Assembly (NCBI RefSeq): GCF_026735165.1
Contig: NZ_JAPQES010000001.1
Location: 248,001-312,000, forward strand
Length of the DNA: 64,000 nucleotides
Direction of reading: 5' to 3'
Source of the DNA: Clostridium ganghwense
Lineage (GTDB): Bacteria > Bacillota > Clostridia > Clostridiales > Clostridiaceae
The notes below the pieces were generated by a model. That model did no database searches. It was not told the origin of the DNA and was given only the letters and a program-made list of their open reading frames with translations. A program made the position numbers and the translations under genes. Positions 27,813-37,080 of the stretch are shown here, one piece after another. Numbering within the stretch: the first letter of the stretch is position 1; the number at the start of each line of letters is the position of its first letter.

Positions 27813-28655
27813 ATGAGAGAAATAAACACTTCAGAAATTATAAAAACAGTTAAAGAACTTTGTATTAACGCTAATTATTATCTTTGCAGTGACGTAAAAG
27901 AAAAATTAAACCAATCTTATGAAGAAGAAAGCTGGCCTATAGCTAAAAATATTTTAAATAATATTTTAGACAATATAAATATAGCTGAAAATGATGAAAT
28001 ACCTATTTGCCAAGATACTGGCATGGCATGTGTCTTTGTAGAAATAGGTCAGGATGTTCACGTTGTAGGTGGAGATTTAAGAGAAGCTATAAATGAAGGT
28101 GTTAGACAGGGTTATGAAGAAGGTTATTTAAGAAAATCAATTGTAAAAGACCCATTAGATAGAGTAAATACCAAAGATAATACTCCAGCTTTTATATACT
28201 ACGATATAGTTCCAGGAGATAAAATAAAAATTACAGTTGCCCCAAAAGGTGCTGGCTCAGAAAATATGAGTAAAATAGCCATGTTAAAACCAGCAGATGG
28301 AGTAGAAGGTATTAAAGAATTTATTATAAATACTGTAAAAGAAGCTGGTCCTAATCCTTGTCCTCCAATAGTTATTGGAGTTGGTATAGGAGGAAGCTTT
28401 GATAAAGCAGCATATTTAGCAAAAAAAGCTTTAACAAGATCTATAAATTTAAAAAATTCAAACCCTTACTATGAAAATTTAGAAAAAGAACTTCTTGATA
28501 CTATAAATGAGCTTGGAATTGGTCCACAAGGCTTTGGTGGAAAAATAACAGCTTTAGGAGTTAATATTGAAACTTATCCAACTCATATAGCTTGTTTACC
28601 AGTAGCTGTAAATATAAATTGTCATGCTACAAGACATGCATCAAAAGAACTTTAA
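27813..28655 (+). CDS. Class I fumarate hydratase, alpha subunit (Fe-S)
   Basis: 280-residue catalytic subunit of the two-subunit [4Fe-4S] fumarase, or possibly tartrate dehydratase. Cluster cysteines are in IPICQDTGMACVF, PNPCPPIVIGVGIGG and NINCHATRHA. GPQGFGGKITALGVNIE near the C-terminus is typical. Fumarate is the more likely substrate because malic enzyme is encoded just upstream. Confidence 0.92.
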   Translation: MREINTSEIIKTVKELCINANYYLCSDVKEKLNQSYEEESWPIAKNILNNILDNINIAENDEIPICQDTGMACVFVEIGQDVHVVGGDLREAINEGVRQGYEEGYLRKSIVKDPLDRVNTKDNTPAFIYYDIVPGDKIKITVAPKGAGSENMSKIAMLKPADGVEGIKEFIINTVKEAGPNPCPPIVIGVGIGGSFDKAAYLAKKALTRSINLKNSNPYYENLEKELLDTINELGIGPQGFGGKITALGVNIETYPTHIACLPVAVNINCHATRHASKEL

Positions 28656-28673
28656 TAAAAAGGAGGCAATTTT

Positions 28674-29231
28674 ATGATAAAGAAAATAGTTACTCCACTT
28701 ACAGAGGAAAAAGTAAAAGATTTAAAAGCAGGCGATTCCGTACTAATTTCCGGAGTAATATATACTGCTAGGGATGCAGCTCATAAAAGATTAGTAGATC
28801 TTTTAGATAAAGGTGAGAAATTACCTATTGATGTTAAGGATCAAATAATATTTTATGTTGGGCCAACTCCAGCTAAACCTGGAAAAGCTTTAGGATCTGC
28901 TGGACCTACTACCAGCTATAGAATGGACCCTTATGCACCTAAATTAATGGATATAGGTCTTAAAGGAATGATAGGAAAAGGTTCACGCAATGAAGATGTT
29001 GTAAACTCAATAAAGCAAAATAATTGTGTTTATTTTGCTGCTATCGGTGGTGCAGGTGCTAGTATATCAAAATCAGTGGTTAATTCAGAAATTATAGCTT
29101 ATGAGGATTTAGGAGCAGAAGCTATAAGAAAACTTGAAGTAGTTGATTTTCCTGCAGTAGTCGTAATAGATTGCCAAGGAAATAATTTATATAAAATTGG
29201 ACCAAATGAATATCTAAAATCATTAAAATAA
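28674..29231 (+). CDS. Class I fumarate hydratase, beta subunit
   Basis: 185 residues. Signature GDSVLISGVIYTARDAAHKRL, then FYVGPTPAKPGKALGSAGPTTSYRMD and GMIGKGSRN, and AAIGGAGASISKSV, all typical of the C-terminal domain of class I fumarases. AAAGGAGG ribosome site. Forms the enzyme with the preceding alpha subunit. Confidence 0.92.
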   Translation: MIKKIVTPLTEEKVKDLKAGDSVLISGVIYTARDAAHKRLVDLLDKGEKLPIDVKDQIIFYVGPTPAKPGKALGSAGPTTSYRMDPYAPKLMDIGLKGMIGKGSRNEDVVNSIKQNNCVYFAAIGGAGASISKSVVNSEIIAYEDLGAEAIRKLEVVDFPAVVVIDCQGNNLYKIGPNEYLKSLK

Positions 29232-29292
29232 CACCCCAAATTTTCTATTATATGTTATACTAAGTCATAAGGAATAAATTGGAGGACTTAGT

Positions 29293-29730
29293 ATGAATAA
29301 GTTTTACAGTATAATTTTGGCACTATGTATAGGAATATGTTTAGCCGTACAGGCGCCTATAAATGCTAATCTAGGCAAAGTAATCAATGCTAAAAATGCT
29401 GCTTTAAATAGTGTATTGGTAAGTTCTATAACTATATTTATCATAATATTACTGACAGGTAATATTAAAGAATACTCAAATATTACAAAAGTTCCCCCTT
29501 ACTACTGGATAGGTGGATTACTTGGAATTATTGTAGTGTTTGGAACTATTTTGATAATCCCAGCTTTAGGGACTCTCACAACCTTCTCCATCATTGTAAC
29601 TGTGCAACTTGTAATAGGCGCACTTATAAATCATTTTGGATGGTTCGGAATAGCCCCTATGCCAATAACTATTACAAAAATATCTGGAATAATTCTTTTA
29701 ATTTGTGGACTTAGACTAATAATGAAATAA
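29293..29730 (+). CDS. YdcZ/DUF606-type DMT-superfamily membrane protein
   Basis: 145 residues with about five hydrophobic segments. The first has the pattern GICLAVQAPINANLGK and the middle PYYWIGGLLGIIVVFGTILIIPALGT, both typical of this small transporter family. Substrate unknown. It lies 61 bp downstream of the fumarase genes with no clear terminator between, so it may be read from the same transcript. GGAGG ribosome site. Confidence 0.85.
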   Translation: MNKFYSIILALCIGICLAVQAPINANLGKVINAKNAALNSVLVSSITIFIIILLTGNIKEYSNITKVPPYYWIGGLLGIIVVFGTILIIPALGTLTTFSIIVTVQLVIGALINHFGWFGIAPMPITITKISGIILLICGLRLIMK

Positions 29731-29761
29731 TAGGCTGTTTACAAAGTCGTAACAGCCTATT
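29729..29761. terminator. Bidirectional terminator
   Basis: AATAGGCTGTT / AACAGCCTATT around an 11-base loop, between convergent genes ending at 29730 and 29768. Confidence 0.85.
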
Positions 29762-29767
29762 CCTAAA

Positions 29768-29980
29768 TTATATTTTTTTATACTGTACACAATCACCATC
29801 ATCTTCAGTAATCACTACTGAATCATATTCTCCCTTTTCAACTTCTCCTTTAAAACGTTTCCCATCTTGAACACGTTCACTCATTGGGAAATTCTCTTCA
29901 ACAACATCTCTATATTCAAATGGATGACCTTTTGGAACTTTATTTAACTTATTTATATCTATATGGCTTTTTTCTGACAT
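29768..29980 (-). CDS. Small acidic conserved-looking protein of unknown function
   Basis: 70 residues, rich in Glu, Asp and Lys, with no membrane segment: MSEKSHIDINKLNKVPKG... and an acidic C-terminal stretch VITEDDGDCVQYKKI. I do not recognise a family. A strong AAGGAGGG ribosome site 7 bases before ATG and a shared terminator support expression. Confidence 0.7.
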   Translation of the reverse strand: MSEKSHIDINKLNKVPKGHPFEYRDVVEENFPMSERVQDGKRFKGEVEKGEYDSVVITEDDGDCVQYKKI

Positions 29981-30068
29981 TTTTGTGCCCTCCTTAATTA
30001 CTATTTTGTTATACTAGTATTATGAGCACATAGAAAAATGATTATTTATAAATTACCTAATATATTTC

Positions 30069-30920
30069 TTAATTTAAGAGAATAAAATTATCTGATACCA
30101 AATCCCATTCATATGCTTTACCTGTTTTTTTATCTACATAGTACCAACCACTTGTAGCTATATGATCTCCCATATCATCGAATGCATGTATTACATAATA
30201 ATTTACACCATTTCTGTTTTCATCATGATCATATTCAAAAATTGTTTTTACACCCTTATGTTTAACATATCTTTCTACAATTTTGCAAGCCTGCTGCTGT
30301 GTTACTCCTGAACTACTTTTTTTTGCTTCCTCTTTCTGTTTTTCTTGCTGCTCTGCTTTAATTTTATCTTGCTCTTCTTTGTCTTTCTTGTCATAAGCAT
30401 CTTTTAATTTTTTAACTTCTGCATTATTACTATCTAATTTTAATACCTCATCTAAATATTTATTAGCCTCTTCATATTTATTATTTTTAGCAGAATTACT
30501 AGCCTTTTGAATATTTAAAGCGGTGAACTGCTTTTTACACTCCTCAATTTTCTTCTTTGCATTATCATATATTTTACTATCTTCTTTAGTAACCTTTTTA
30601 AATGTCTCTATAGCCTCTGAGTAATTTTTATCACTCATTTGTTTTATTCCATTATCATATATAACTTTAACTTCTTTCAATCTTTTAGCCAAAGTAATAC
30701 TTCTTTCTACATTAGTATCTTTTTTATAAGATAAAGATTGATTAAACACAGCTATAGCCTTATCATACTCTCCACCATCCATATATTGATTAGCCTCATT
30801 GATTAGATTATTATATGACTGTACCATATTATATTTGTATGTACCAAATACTGCTCCAGCTATAGCAATAAATATTACCATAGATATAATAACTATTTTT
30901 TTTATTTTATTATTCATCAT
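30069..30920 (-). CDS. Membrane-anchored TPR-like protein of unknown function
   Basis: About 283 residues. A single N-terminal membrane anchor (KKIVIISMVIFIAIAGAVFG) is followed by TPR-like helical repeats (residues about 35-175, for example ANQYMDGGEYDKAIAVFNQSL), a Lys/Glu/Gln-rich linker, and a C-terminal alpha/beta domain of about 75 residues (YYVIHAFDDMGDHIATSGWYYVDKKTGKAYEWD) that looks like a small extracytoplasmic domain. Three consecutive ATG codons follow AAGGAG; the middle one (30920) has the best spacing. Confidence 0.8.
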   Translation of the reverse strand: MMNNKIKKIVIISMVIFIAIAGAVFGTYKYNMVQSYNNLINEANQYMDGGEYDKAIAVFNQSLSYKKDTNVERSITLAKRLKEVKVIYDNGIKQMSDKNYSEAIETFKKVTKEDSKIYDNAKKKIEECKKQFTALNIQKASNSAKNNKYEEANKYLDEVLKLDSNNAEVKKLKDAYDKKDKEEQDKIKAEQQEKQKEEAKKSSSGVTQQQACKIVERYVKHKGVKTIFEYDHDENRNGVNYYVIHAFDDMGDHIATSGWYYVDKKTGKAYEWDLVSDNFILLN

Positions 30921-31128
30921 CATACCTCTCCTTATTTGTAGTAATTCAGTAAAATTATACAATATCATTGTATTAAAGTAAAATACCTGCTTACAAACCT
31001 ATCTCCTATTTTTATTTCAAAATAACACTTTTGATTATCTATATAATTCCATGATAATTTGTATATACTATAAAAACAAACTATAATTAGACACAAAGCT
31101 AACCCAAAACTAAGGAGGAATATACACG

Positions 31129-31764
31129 TTGAGTAATTTAGAATTTATTTACAAAAGACACAGTGTAAGAAAGTTTACAGACCAAGAGGTGCCAATTGAA
31201 GATTTGAAAAAAATATTAGAAGCTGCAACTTATTGTGCTTCAGCTAAAAATGTTCAAAACTGGCATTTTGTTGTTGTAAAAAACAAAGAAAAAATTGAAG
31301 AAATGGCTAAGGCTATTGAAGAAAAAAACGCTTGTATTGCTGAGGATATAAAAAATGAAGAAAAAAAAGCTTCTTTTACTAAATTTGTGAGATTCGCAAC
31401 TGTTTTTAGAAATGCTCCAGTAGCAATAGCAATATATGCAGGACCTTATACTCCTACTGGCCTTGACGAATTAACAGAAATAGGTGGGTATGAGGCAGAA
31501 ATAAATCATTTACTAGAAATGTCACCAAAAATGCAGAGTGTAGGTGCAGCTATAGAAAATCTATCTCTTGCTGCTGCTGAAATGGGTTACGGAACTTGCT
31601 GGATGACAAGCGGTAACTATGCAGCAAAAGAAGTATCTGATGTAATAGGATTTGAAAAAGAAAATTTTGCATTAGCTGCTATAGTTCCAATTGGTGTTCC
31701 AGATGGTCCAATTAAAAGTCCTGGTAGAAAACCTGTAGAAGAAGTTACAACGGTTATAGAATAA
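31129..31764 (+). CDS. Nitroreductase-family FMN oxidoreductase
   Basis: 211 residues. FMN phosphate-binding start FIYKRHSVRKFTDQEVP, central CASAKNVQNWHFVVV, and MGYGTCWMTSGN plus VPIGVPDGP near the C-terminus. Reduces nitro or quinone-like or other electron-poor compounds with NAD(P)H; native substrate unknown. TTG start at 31129, preceded by AAGGAGG; no ATG alternative fits the conserved N-terminus. Single gene with its own terminator. Confidence 0.92.
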   Translation: MSNLEFIYKRHSVRKFTDQEVPIEDLKKILEAATYCASAKNVQNWHFVVVKNKEKIEEMAKAIEEKNACIAEDIKNEEKKASFTKFVRFATVFRNAPVAIAIYAGPYTPTGLDELTEIGGYEAEINHLLEMSPKMQSVGAAIENLSLAAAEMGYGTCWMTSGNYAAKEVSDVIGFEKENFALAAIVPIGVPDGPIKSPGRKPVEEVTTVIE

Positions 31765-31778
31765 ATAGTATTAAAAAT

Positions 31779-31811
31779 AAGGTAACTGTACTTAATCGTC
31801 GCAGTTACCTT
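31779..31811. terminator. Terminator of the nitroreductase gene
   Basis: AAGGTAACTG / CAGTTACCTT with a 13-base loop, followed by TTAAAT on the plus strand. It may also serve the convergent fusion gene. Confidence 0.75.
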
Positions 31812-31843
31812 TAAATATATAACTTTAACAAACTTGACTTTTT

Positions 31844-33343
31844 CTAGTTACATTTTATTATTCCCACAGCTTTTCCTATTAAATATATTCCCTCTTCGTT
31901 AACAGGAATAGGTTCGTAATTTTCATTCTCTGGCATAAGTAATATTTCCTTTTTTCCTATATGAAGCCTTTTTAATGTTGCACTTCCCTGTAGGTTAACA
32001 GCTACTATATCATTATGATTAGCATTATATTGTTTTTGAATAACTACATGGTCACCATCATCAATATTAGCATTTTTCATACTATCCCCTTTTACTTTAA
32101 GAATAAAGCAGTCATTTAACCCCTTTAACCAGTATTGCGGAATATAGAAATTATCCTGCTGCTCTGGATTTATTAATATAGGCTCCCCTGCTGCAATATT
32201 ACTAAATACCTGTAGTTGTCTTAATTCATCATTTTTATATTCTACATCTCCGTCTTTGTTATTTACAATTATCTCATTAAGATTACTATAATCTCTCATC
32301 ATATCAAACTTTTTATTATGTCTTAAATCAAAATACTGAAATTTTTCCATAGAAGAAACCGCTGCTATGTTACCGTCTTTTTCAATTTCTTTATTAGCAT
32401 TTTCTTTAAATGATTTATAATTATGTTTTAAATTATACTTTCTTATTTTTATACCTAATTCCTTGGCATATACTCTTCCTTTTCTTACAAATGCAGAATA
32501 AGGACTTTCCTTTTTATCTATGTCAACTATAAATGTAATACTTGAATAAGGTTTTTCATTATACAAACTCTTGATAAAATCTATTTGTGATTTTGTATAA
32601 TTTTCACCTTCATCTATAAATATATGTGCATATTTTGATTTCCTTTTTCTTTTAGCTTCCTTTAATGCAAATAATACCATGTCCTCATAATCTATACAGC
32701 CTTGTTCTTTAAGCTCTTTATTATAACTTTGCATTAAATTAAATACTACTTCTCTAGCTATACTATTTTTCTTAAGTGTAGATGGGCCTTCTCCTTTTTT
32801 GCACTTTCTACCATTTCTTTTAGCAGTCTGATAATCTTCAAGCTTCTCATAGTTAAAACTTTTAATCCACTTTATTTCATCAATAAAAAATCTAGCATAA
32901 TCCTCTTTTAATATTTTTACTCTCGGATAAAGCTTCTTAATTTCAAAAAGACATTGTTTTATAGTTTCTATTTTTATAACATCACTTGAAATAAGCTTAT
33001 AACTTAATTTATTATTTTTGCTATATTCCTTAAAGTATTTCTTTATAATGTCGTCTAGTTTAGTTATGTGTGGTTTATTTTCTAGATTAGAAAACAAAGT
33101 ATAATATTCATATTTTGTATCCTTTTCAAGCTTATGATAGATATCATTTATATATTTAAAATGATTTTCACTATAAGCTATCATCAAAATTTTATCATCT
33201 TGACAAAAGGAATAATTATTTTTTAGATATAAAGCTTTATATACTGCTGCGGTAGTTTTTCCGCATCCTTCAAGTCCTTTTATTATGCTATATCCATTTG
33301 GCTTACTATGAATTAACTTTAACTGTTCTTTGTTTGCTTGCAT
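31844..33343 (-). CDS. UvrD-like ATPase fused to LexA/UmuD-type S24 autoprotease
   Basis: 499 residues. The N-terminal part is the first half of an SF1 UvrD/PcrA helicase: Walker A GLEGCGKTT (23-31), DEIKWIKSF (155-163), IDYEDMVLFA (217-226), Walker B HIFIDEGEN (240-248), motif III-like 270-287 and motif IV LKHNYKS (305-311). Motifs V and VI are missing. Residues about 375-499 are a complete S24 domain: cleavage site Ala385-Gly386 in SNIAAGEP, nucleophile Ser421 in GDSMKNANIDDGD and Lys458 in ATLKRL. So an ATPase or DNA-sensing module appears joined to a self-cleaving module. No SOS-box-like palindrome was seen upstream. Confidence 0.88.
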   Translation of the reverse strand: MQANKEQLKLIHSKPNGYSIIKGLEGCGKTTAAVYKALYLKNNYSFCQDDKILMIAYSENHFKYINDIYHKLEKDTKYEYYTLFSNLENKPHITKLDDIIKKYFKEYSKNNKLSYKLISSDVIKIETIKQCLFEIKKLYPRVKILKEDYARFFIDEIKWIKSFNYEKLEDYQTAKRNGRKCKKGEGPSTLKKNSIAREVVFNLMQSYNKELKEQGCIDYEDMVLFALKEAKRKRKSKYAHIFIDEGENYTKSQIDFIKSLYNEKPYSSITFIVDIDKKESPYSAFVRKGRVYAKELGIKIRKYNLKHNYKSFKENANKEIEKDGNIAAVSSMEKFQYFDLRHNKKFDMMRDYSNLNEIIVNNKDGDVEYKNDELRQLQVFSNIAAGEPILINPEQQDNFYIPQYWLKGLNDCFILKVKGDSMKNANIDDGDHVVIQKQYNANHNDIVAVNLQGSATLKRLHIGKKEILLMPENENYEPIPVNEEGIYLIGKAVGIIKCN

Positions 33344-33436
33344 ACTTTATCCCCACCACCGAAATCAATTTACATTACATACAGAATTTATAGAAGTTTT
33401 TAATTTGTTTTGTTATCACTAATTATATCATAAATA

Positions 33437-33460
33437 AAAGCCATTCAATTGAATGACTTT
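33437..33460 (-). terminator. Terminator of the mscS gene
   Basis: AAAGTCATTCAA / TTGAATGGCTTT then TTATTTAT on the minus strand; begins at the stop codon. Same hairpin family as 23582-23605 and 46868-46892. Confidence 0.88.
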
Positions 33461-34268
33461 ATTTTCTTAGCATTACATCCATATGAGGATATGGAATATT
33501 GATACCTTCTTCATCAAATTTAATTTTCACTATTTCCATTAAATCAAAATGTACAGTCCAATAATCTTCTGATTTACACCATACTCTCACAACAAAATTA
33601 ACTGAACTTTCTCCATGTTCTCCTACTCTAATAAAAGGTTCAGGATCTTTTAATACTAACTTATGTTGTTGTACAATTCCTTGTAATACATCTTTAACTT
33701 TATTAATATCATCCTCATATCCAACTCCAAAAGTTAAATCTACTCTTCTTGTATCCATAGCAGAATAATTAACAGCACTAGAATTAGATAAATTACCATT
33801 TGGAATTACAATCACGCGATTATCAGGTGTTCTTAAAACGGTATAGAAAACTTGTATTTCTTGTACTGTTCCTGCATGTCCAGCAGCTTCAATATAATCT
33901 CCTACTTTAAAAGGTTTTAAGAATAAAATCAAAACTCCACCTGCAAAGTTAGACAAACTACCTTGCAATGCTAATCCTACTGCCAAACCTGCTGATCCTA
34001 TTATAGCAACAATAGATGTGGTTTTAACTCCTACCATGTCTATTACAGTAATAATAAGCAACACTTTTAATGCCATTTTTGTTAAAGATAAAATGAAAGA
34101 TTCTAGCGAACTCTCTATTTTTGATTTTCTAAGTACTTTTTCAACTCCCTTTGCCAAATACTTAATTATTTTCATTCCAATTAAAAATACGATTATTGCA
34201 AGAATTAATTTCATTCCATAAGTCATTACTAACTCTAATAAATACTCCTTATTAATTGTATTAATCAC
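33459..34268 (-). CDS. Small-conductance mechanosensitive channel (MscS family)
   Basis: About 269 residues, the length of MscS. Three hydrophobic segments are seen. The pore helix region reads ATTSIVAIIGSAGLAVGLALQGSLSNFAGGVLILFLKPFKVGDYIE, with the beta domain (RVDLTFGVGYEDD) and C-terminal alpha/beta domain after it. Releases solutes on hypo-osmotic shock. The GTG at 34268 is preferred because GGAGGG lies 7 bases before it; the upstream ATG codons at 34286 overlap that site. Confidence 0.93.
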   Translation of the reverse strand: MINTINKEYLLELVMTYGMKLILAIIVFLIGMKIIKYLAKGVEKVLRKSKIESSLESFILSLTKMALKVLLIITVIDMVGVKTTSIVAIIGSAGLAVGLALQGSLSNFAGGVLILFLKPFKVGDYIEAAGHAGTVQEIQVFYTVLRTPDNRVIVIPNGNLSNSSAVNYSAMDTRRVDLTFGVGYEDDINKVKDVLQGIVQQHKLVLKDPEPFIRVGEHGESSVNFVVRVWCKSEDYWTVHFDLMEIVKIKFDEEGINIPYPHMDVMLRK

Positions 34269-34431
34269 ACTAATTCCCTCCATCATGATATTTTGTTGAT
34301 AAATTACATTTGCTATTATCTACACATTAATAATTTTCAACATTTTTAAATTTATTTATATATTACTCAATAATATTATATAATAAGATTGAGTAATTTG
34401 TCGATAATTCATAATTTATAGGAGGGGTTTT

Positions 34432-34767
34432 ATGAGAATTGGATTTATTTTATCATTACTTTTTGGAGTTATAGTAACAATTTTTGCCGTACAAAATGCA
34501 GAAACTGTTTCAATCAACTTTTTCTCTAATAGTATTAAAATATCACAAGCACTTGTAATTTTTATATCAGCAATTTCTGGAGCATTAATTATAACCTTAT
34601 TAGGACTTTATAGAGAATTTCGCATGAAACTAAAAATTAGACAGCAGACTAAAATAATATCTCAACTTGAAAAAGAAATTTCAGAATGTAAAACAAAACT
34701 TGACTCTTCTACACAAATTATATCAAATGAATCGTCTATTAAAAATTTAGAACATAACGAAAATTAA
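34432..34767 (+). CDS. LapA-domain (DUF1049) membrane protein
   Basis: 111 residues with two membrane helices (about 2-20 and 40-63). Between and around them are VTIFAVQNAETVSINFFSNSIKISQALVIFISAISGALI, the LapA/DUF1049 pattern. A coiled coil follows to the end. Gram-negative LapA helps assemble lipopolysaccharide-related complexes, but the role of the Gram-positive versions is not known. GGAGGGG ribosome site. Confidence 0.85.
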   Translation: MRIGFILSLLFGVIVTIFAVQNAETVSINFFSNSIKISQALVIFISAISGALIITLLGLYREFRMKLKIRQQTKIISQLEKEISECKTKLDSSTQIISNESSIKNLEHNEN

Positions 34768-34787
34768 CAAATAAATTATATATAGTA

Positions 34788-34825
34788 AAAGCTAACTAAG
34801 TACTAATATTTACTTAGTTAGCTTT
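34788..34825. terminator. Bidirectional terminator
   Basis: AAAGCTAACTAAGTA / TACTTAGTTAGCTTT, a perfect 15-bp stem, between the convergent lapA-like and PTS IIC genes. Confidence 0.9.
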
Positions 34826-34828
34826 CTA

Positions 34829-36091
34829 TTAATGTATAAATAGTCTTAATACATTTCCTAATAATATACCAACAACACCAAAGTCAGCGTCACTAAAGGT
34901 TGTATTTGCAAATCCTAAGTTCCCCAACGTAGGCATTAACAATACTGGTAAAAATGTTATTAATAATCCATGTACAAATGCTCCTAAGAAAGCACCTTTT
35001 TTACCTCCAGTAGCATTACCAAATACACCAGCTGTTGCACCACAGAAGAAATGTGGAACAACTCCTGGTAATATAATTGTACTATTCATAGCTATTAGTA
35101 TAAACATACCAACTATTCCACCTAAGAAGCTTGATAAAAATCCTATAAGTACTGCATTTGGAGCATATGGATAAACAACCGGACAATCAAGTGCAGGTTT
35201 TGCATTAGGAACTATTTTCATTGCTATTCCTGTAAATGCAGGAATTATTTCAGCAAGTATTAGTCTAACACCAGCAAGTATTATATATACACCACCAGCA
35301 AAAGTTATTGCCTGAAGTATTGAAAATATAATAAAGTTTTGTCCTCCACTTAAATTAGCTTCAACAAAATTTTCACCACTTGCTATTGCTACTATAATAT
35401 AAAGTACACCCATAGTTAAACTGATTGATACTGAACTATCTCTTAAAAAGCCTAATCCTTGAGGAAAATCTATTTCTTCTGTAGATTTAGAATTCTTCCC
35501 TACTAATTTACCAACCCATGCAGAAAGTACATATCCTACTGTCCCAAAATGACCAAACGCCACCTCATCTGTACCTGTAATTCTTCTCATTGTAGGTTGT
35601 GCTATAGCTGGGAAAATAGCCATTACAAATCCTAAAAGTATTGAGCCAGTTATTACAAGTGCTGTTCCTTTAAGTCCTCCTGAAACTAATATTGCTCCTA
35701 TCATACAAGCCATATACAATGTATGATGTCCAGTTAAGAAAATATATTTTAATTTCGTAAATCTAGCAATTAATATATTGACTACCATCCCAAAAGCCAT
35801 AATAAGTGCTGTTTGAGTACCATATGTTTTCAACGCCATAGCCACTATTGCTTCATTGTTAGGTACAACCCCTTGTACCTTAAATCCAGCTTGGAACATT
35901 GCTCCAAAATGATTTAATGTTCCTACAATTATACCAGCTCCACCACCAAGAACTATAAACCCTAAAATAGTCTTGATTGTGCCTTTAAAAATATCAGAAG
36001 TAGATTTCTTCTGTGCTATAAGTCCTATCATTGCGATTAAACCAACCAAAATTGCGGGAACACTTAAAATGTCAAGAATTAGTTTTAACAT
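34829..36091 (-). CDS. PTS ascorbate-family (UlaA/SgaT) EIIC permease
   Basis: 420-residue polytopic protein. The segment order (GFIVLGGGAGIIVGTLNHFG, LIARFTKLKYIFLTGHHTLYMA, MRRITGTDEVAFGHFGTVGY, VVPHFFCGATAGVFGNATGGKKGA) fits the UlaA/SgaT family, which includes ascorbate and related-compound permeases. No lactonase or pentulose-phosphate genes are nearby, so the substrate is open. Last gene of IIA-IIB-IIC, 41 bp after IIB. Confidence 0.9.
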   Translation of the reverse strand: MLKLILDILSVPAILVGLIAMIGLIAQKKSTSDIFKGTIKTILGFIVLGGGAGIIVGTLNHFGAMFQAGFKVQGVVPNNEAIVAMALKTYGTQTALIMAFGMVVNILIARFTKLKYIFLTGHHTLYMACMIGAILVSGGLKGTALVITGSILLGFVMAIFPAIAQPTMRRITGTDEVAFGHFGTVGYVLSAWVGKLVGKNSKSTEEIDFPQGLGFLRDSSVSISLTMGVLYIIVAIASGENFVEANLSGGQNFIIFSILQAITFAGGVYIILAGVRLILAEIIPAFTGIAMKIVPNAKPALDCPVVYPYAPNAVLIGFLSSFLGGIVGMFILIAMNSTIILPGVVPHFFCGATAGVFGNATGGKKGAFLGAFVHGLLITFLPVLLMPTLGNLGFANTTFSDADFGVVGILLGNVLRLFIH

Positions 36092-36132
36092 ACTCTTCCC
36101 CCTTTTGTAGCCTTAGCTACTTTTTTAATCGC

Positions 36133-36417
36133 CTATTTTATTATCCCTTTTTCAGTTAGCTTTTGAACCAATTTGTCTTTCAGTTCTTTTTTATCTATCA
36201 TACTATTAAGAGATATTACTTCTCCTAAAGAAGTCAGCTGTCCTGCAATATCTCTAGTTGCCAAATAAATATCCGCTTTAATTCCTGCTGCTGAAGATAA
36301 ATCAGTATGCTCTACTTCAATACCTGTTACATTTAATTCCTTTAAAATTTTTTTAATATTCATTTCAATCATAAAGCTGCTCCCTAATCCACTTCCACAA
36401 CATACTAAAATTTTCAT
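36133..36417 (-). CDS. PTS ascorbate/galactitol-type EIIB protein
   Basis: 94 residues. N-terminal phosphorylation loop KILVCCGSGLGSSFMIEMNIK; the phospho-cysteine is at residue 5 or 6. Length and fold match UlaB. Transfers phosphate from the IIA protein encoded upstream to the sugar transported by the IIC protein downstream. Confidence 0.92.
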   Translation of the reverse strand: MKILVCCGSGLGSSFMIEMNIKKILKELNVTGIEVEHTDLSSAAGIKADIYLATRDIAGQLTSLGEVISLNSMIDKKELKDKLVQKLTEKGIIK

Positions 36418-36469
36418 TTTTTATTCCCCCTCATATAATTTCTTTATTATAAATTATTTAATTATAAAC

Positions 36470-36919
36470 TTAGTAAGAATACTTATTAATAATATCTATA
36501 ACTTCATTTTTATTTGAAGCTTGTATTATCTCTCTTAAATCTTTACTGTTCATAAATAGTTCCATCAATTGTGACAATGCTTTGAGATGAGTTTCACTAT
36601 CTTTAGCTGCAAGAGTAATTACAAGCTTTACAGGATCATTTAACTCACTTCCAAACTCTACAGGATTCTTTAAAGTTATTAGACTCATAGACATTTCATT
36701 GACACCATTTTCAGGTCGTGCATGTGAAAGAACTATTCCTGGCGCAATAACCATGTATGTTCCCATTTTTTTAAAGTTTTCTATTATTGATTCATAATAT
36801 CTTTTTTCTACAAATCCTTTATCAATTAATAAATATACGCCTGTTTCTATGGCTTGCTTCCAATTTTCACAGTGTACATTAAGTTTAATTACATCTCTAG
36901 TTATTAACTGATTCAGCAT
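36470..36919 (-). CDS. PTS EIIA protein (mannitol/fructose-type, UlaC-like)
   Basis: 149 residues with the phospho-histidine motif APGIVLSHARPENGV (His near residue 67) and upstream FVEKRYYESII and MGTYMVIAPG, typical of EIIA domains. First gene of the three-gene PTS operon. No regulator gene accompanies it. Confidence 0.92.
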   Translation of the reverse strand: MLNQLITRDVIKLNVHCENWKQAIETGVYLLIDKGFVEKRYYESIIENFKKMGTYMVIAPGIVLSHARPENGVNEMSMSLITLKNPVEFGSELNDPVKLVITLAAKDSETHLKALSQLMELFMNSKDLREIIQASNKNEVIDIINKYSY

Positions 36920-37080
36920 GTATCCCTACCTTCTTTCTAAAATGTACTTTCATTCCTTTATAATGTTTTCTGTATAATTCTTTCAGTAATATATTTATAT
37001 TGATTTTCTCAACAAAAATTCCTAAAATTTAAACTATAATTCAGTCAAAAACTGTCACCATATTACTTTATAAAATAAAA

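Noticed and set aside
29293-29730. Treating the YdcZ-like protein as a malate or fumarate transporter because it follows fumarase
   Set aside because: A 61-bp gap and family size give no support for a dicarboxylate substrate.
31844-33460. SOS (LexA) box before the ATPase-protease fusion
   Set aside because: I found no GAAC-N4-GTTC-like palindrome in the upstream 115 bp, so LexA control is not claimed.
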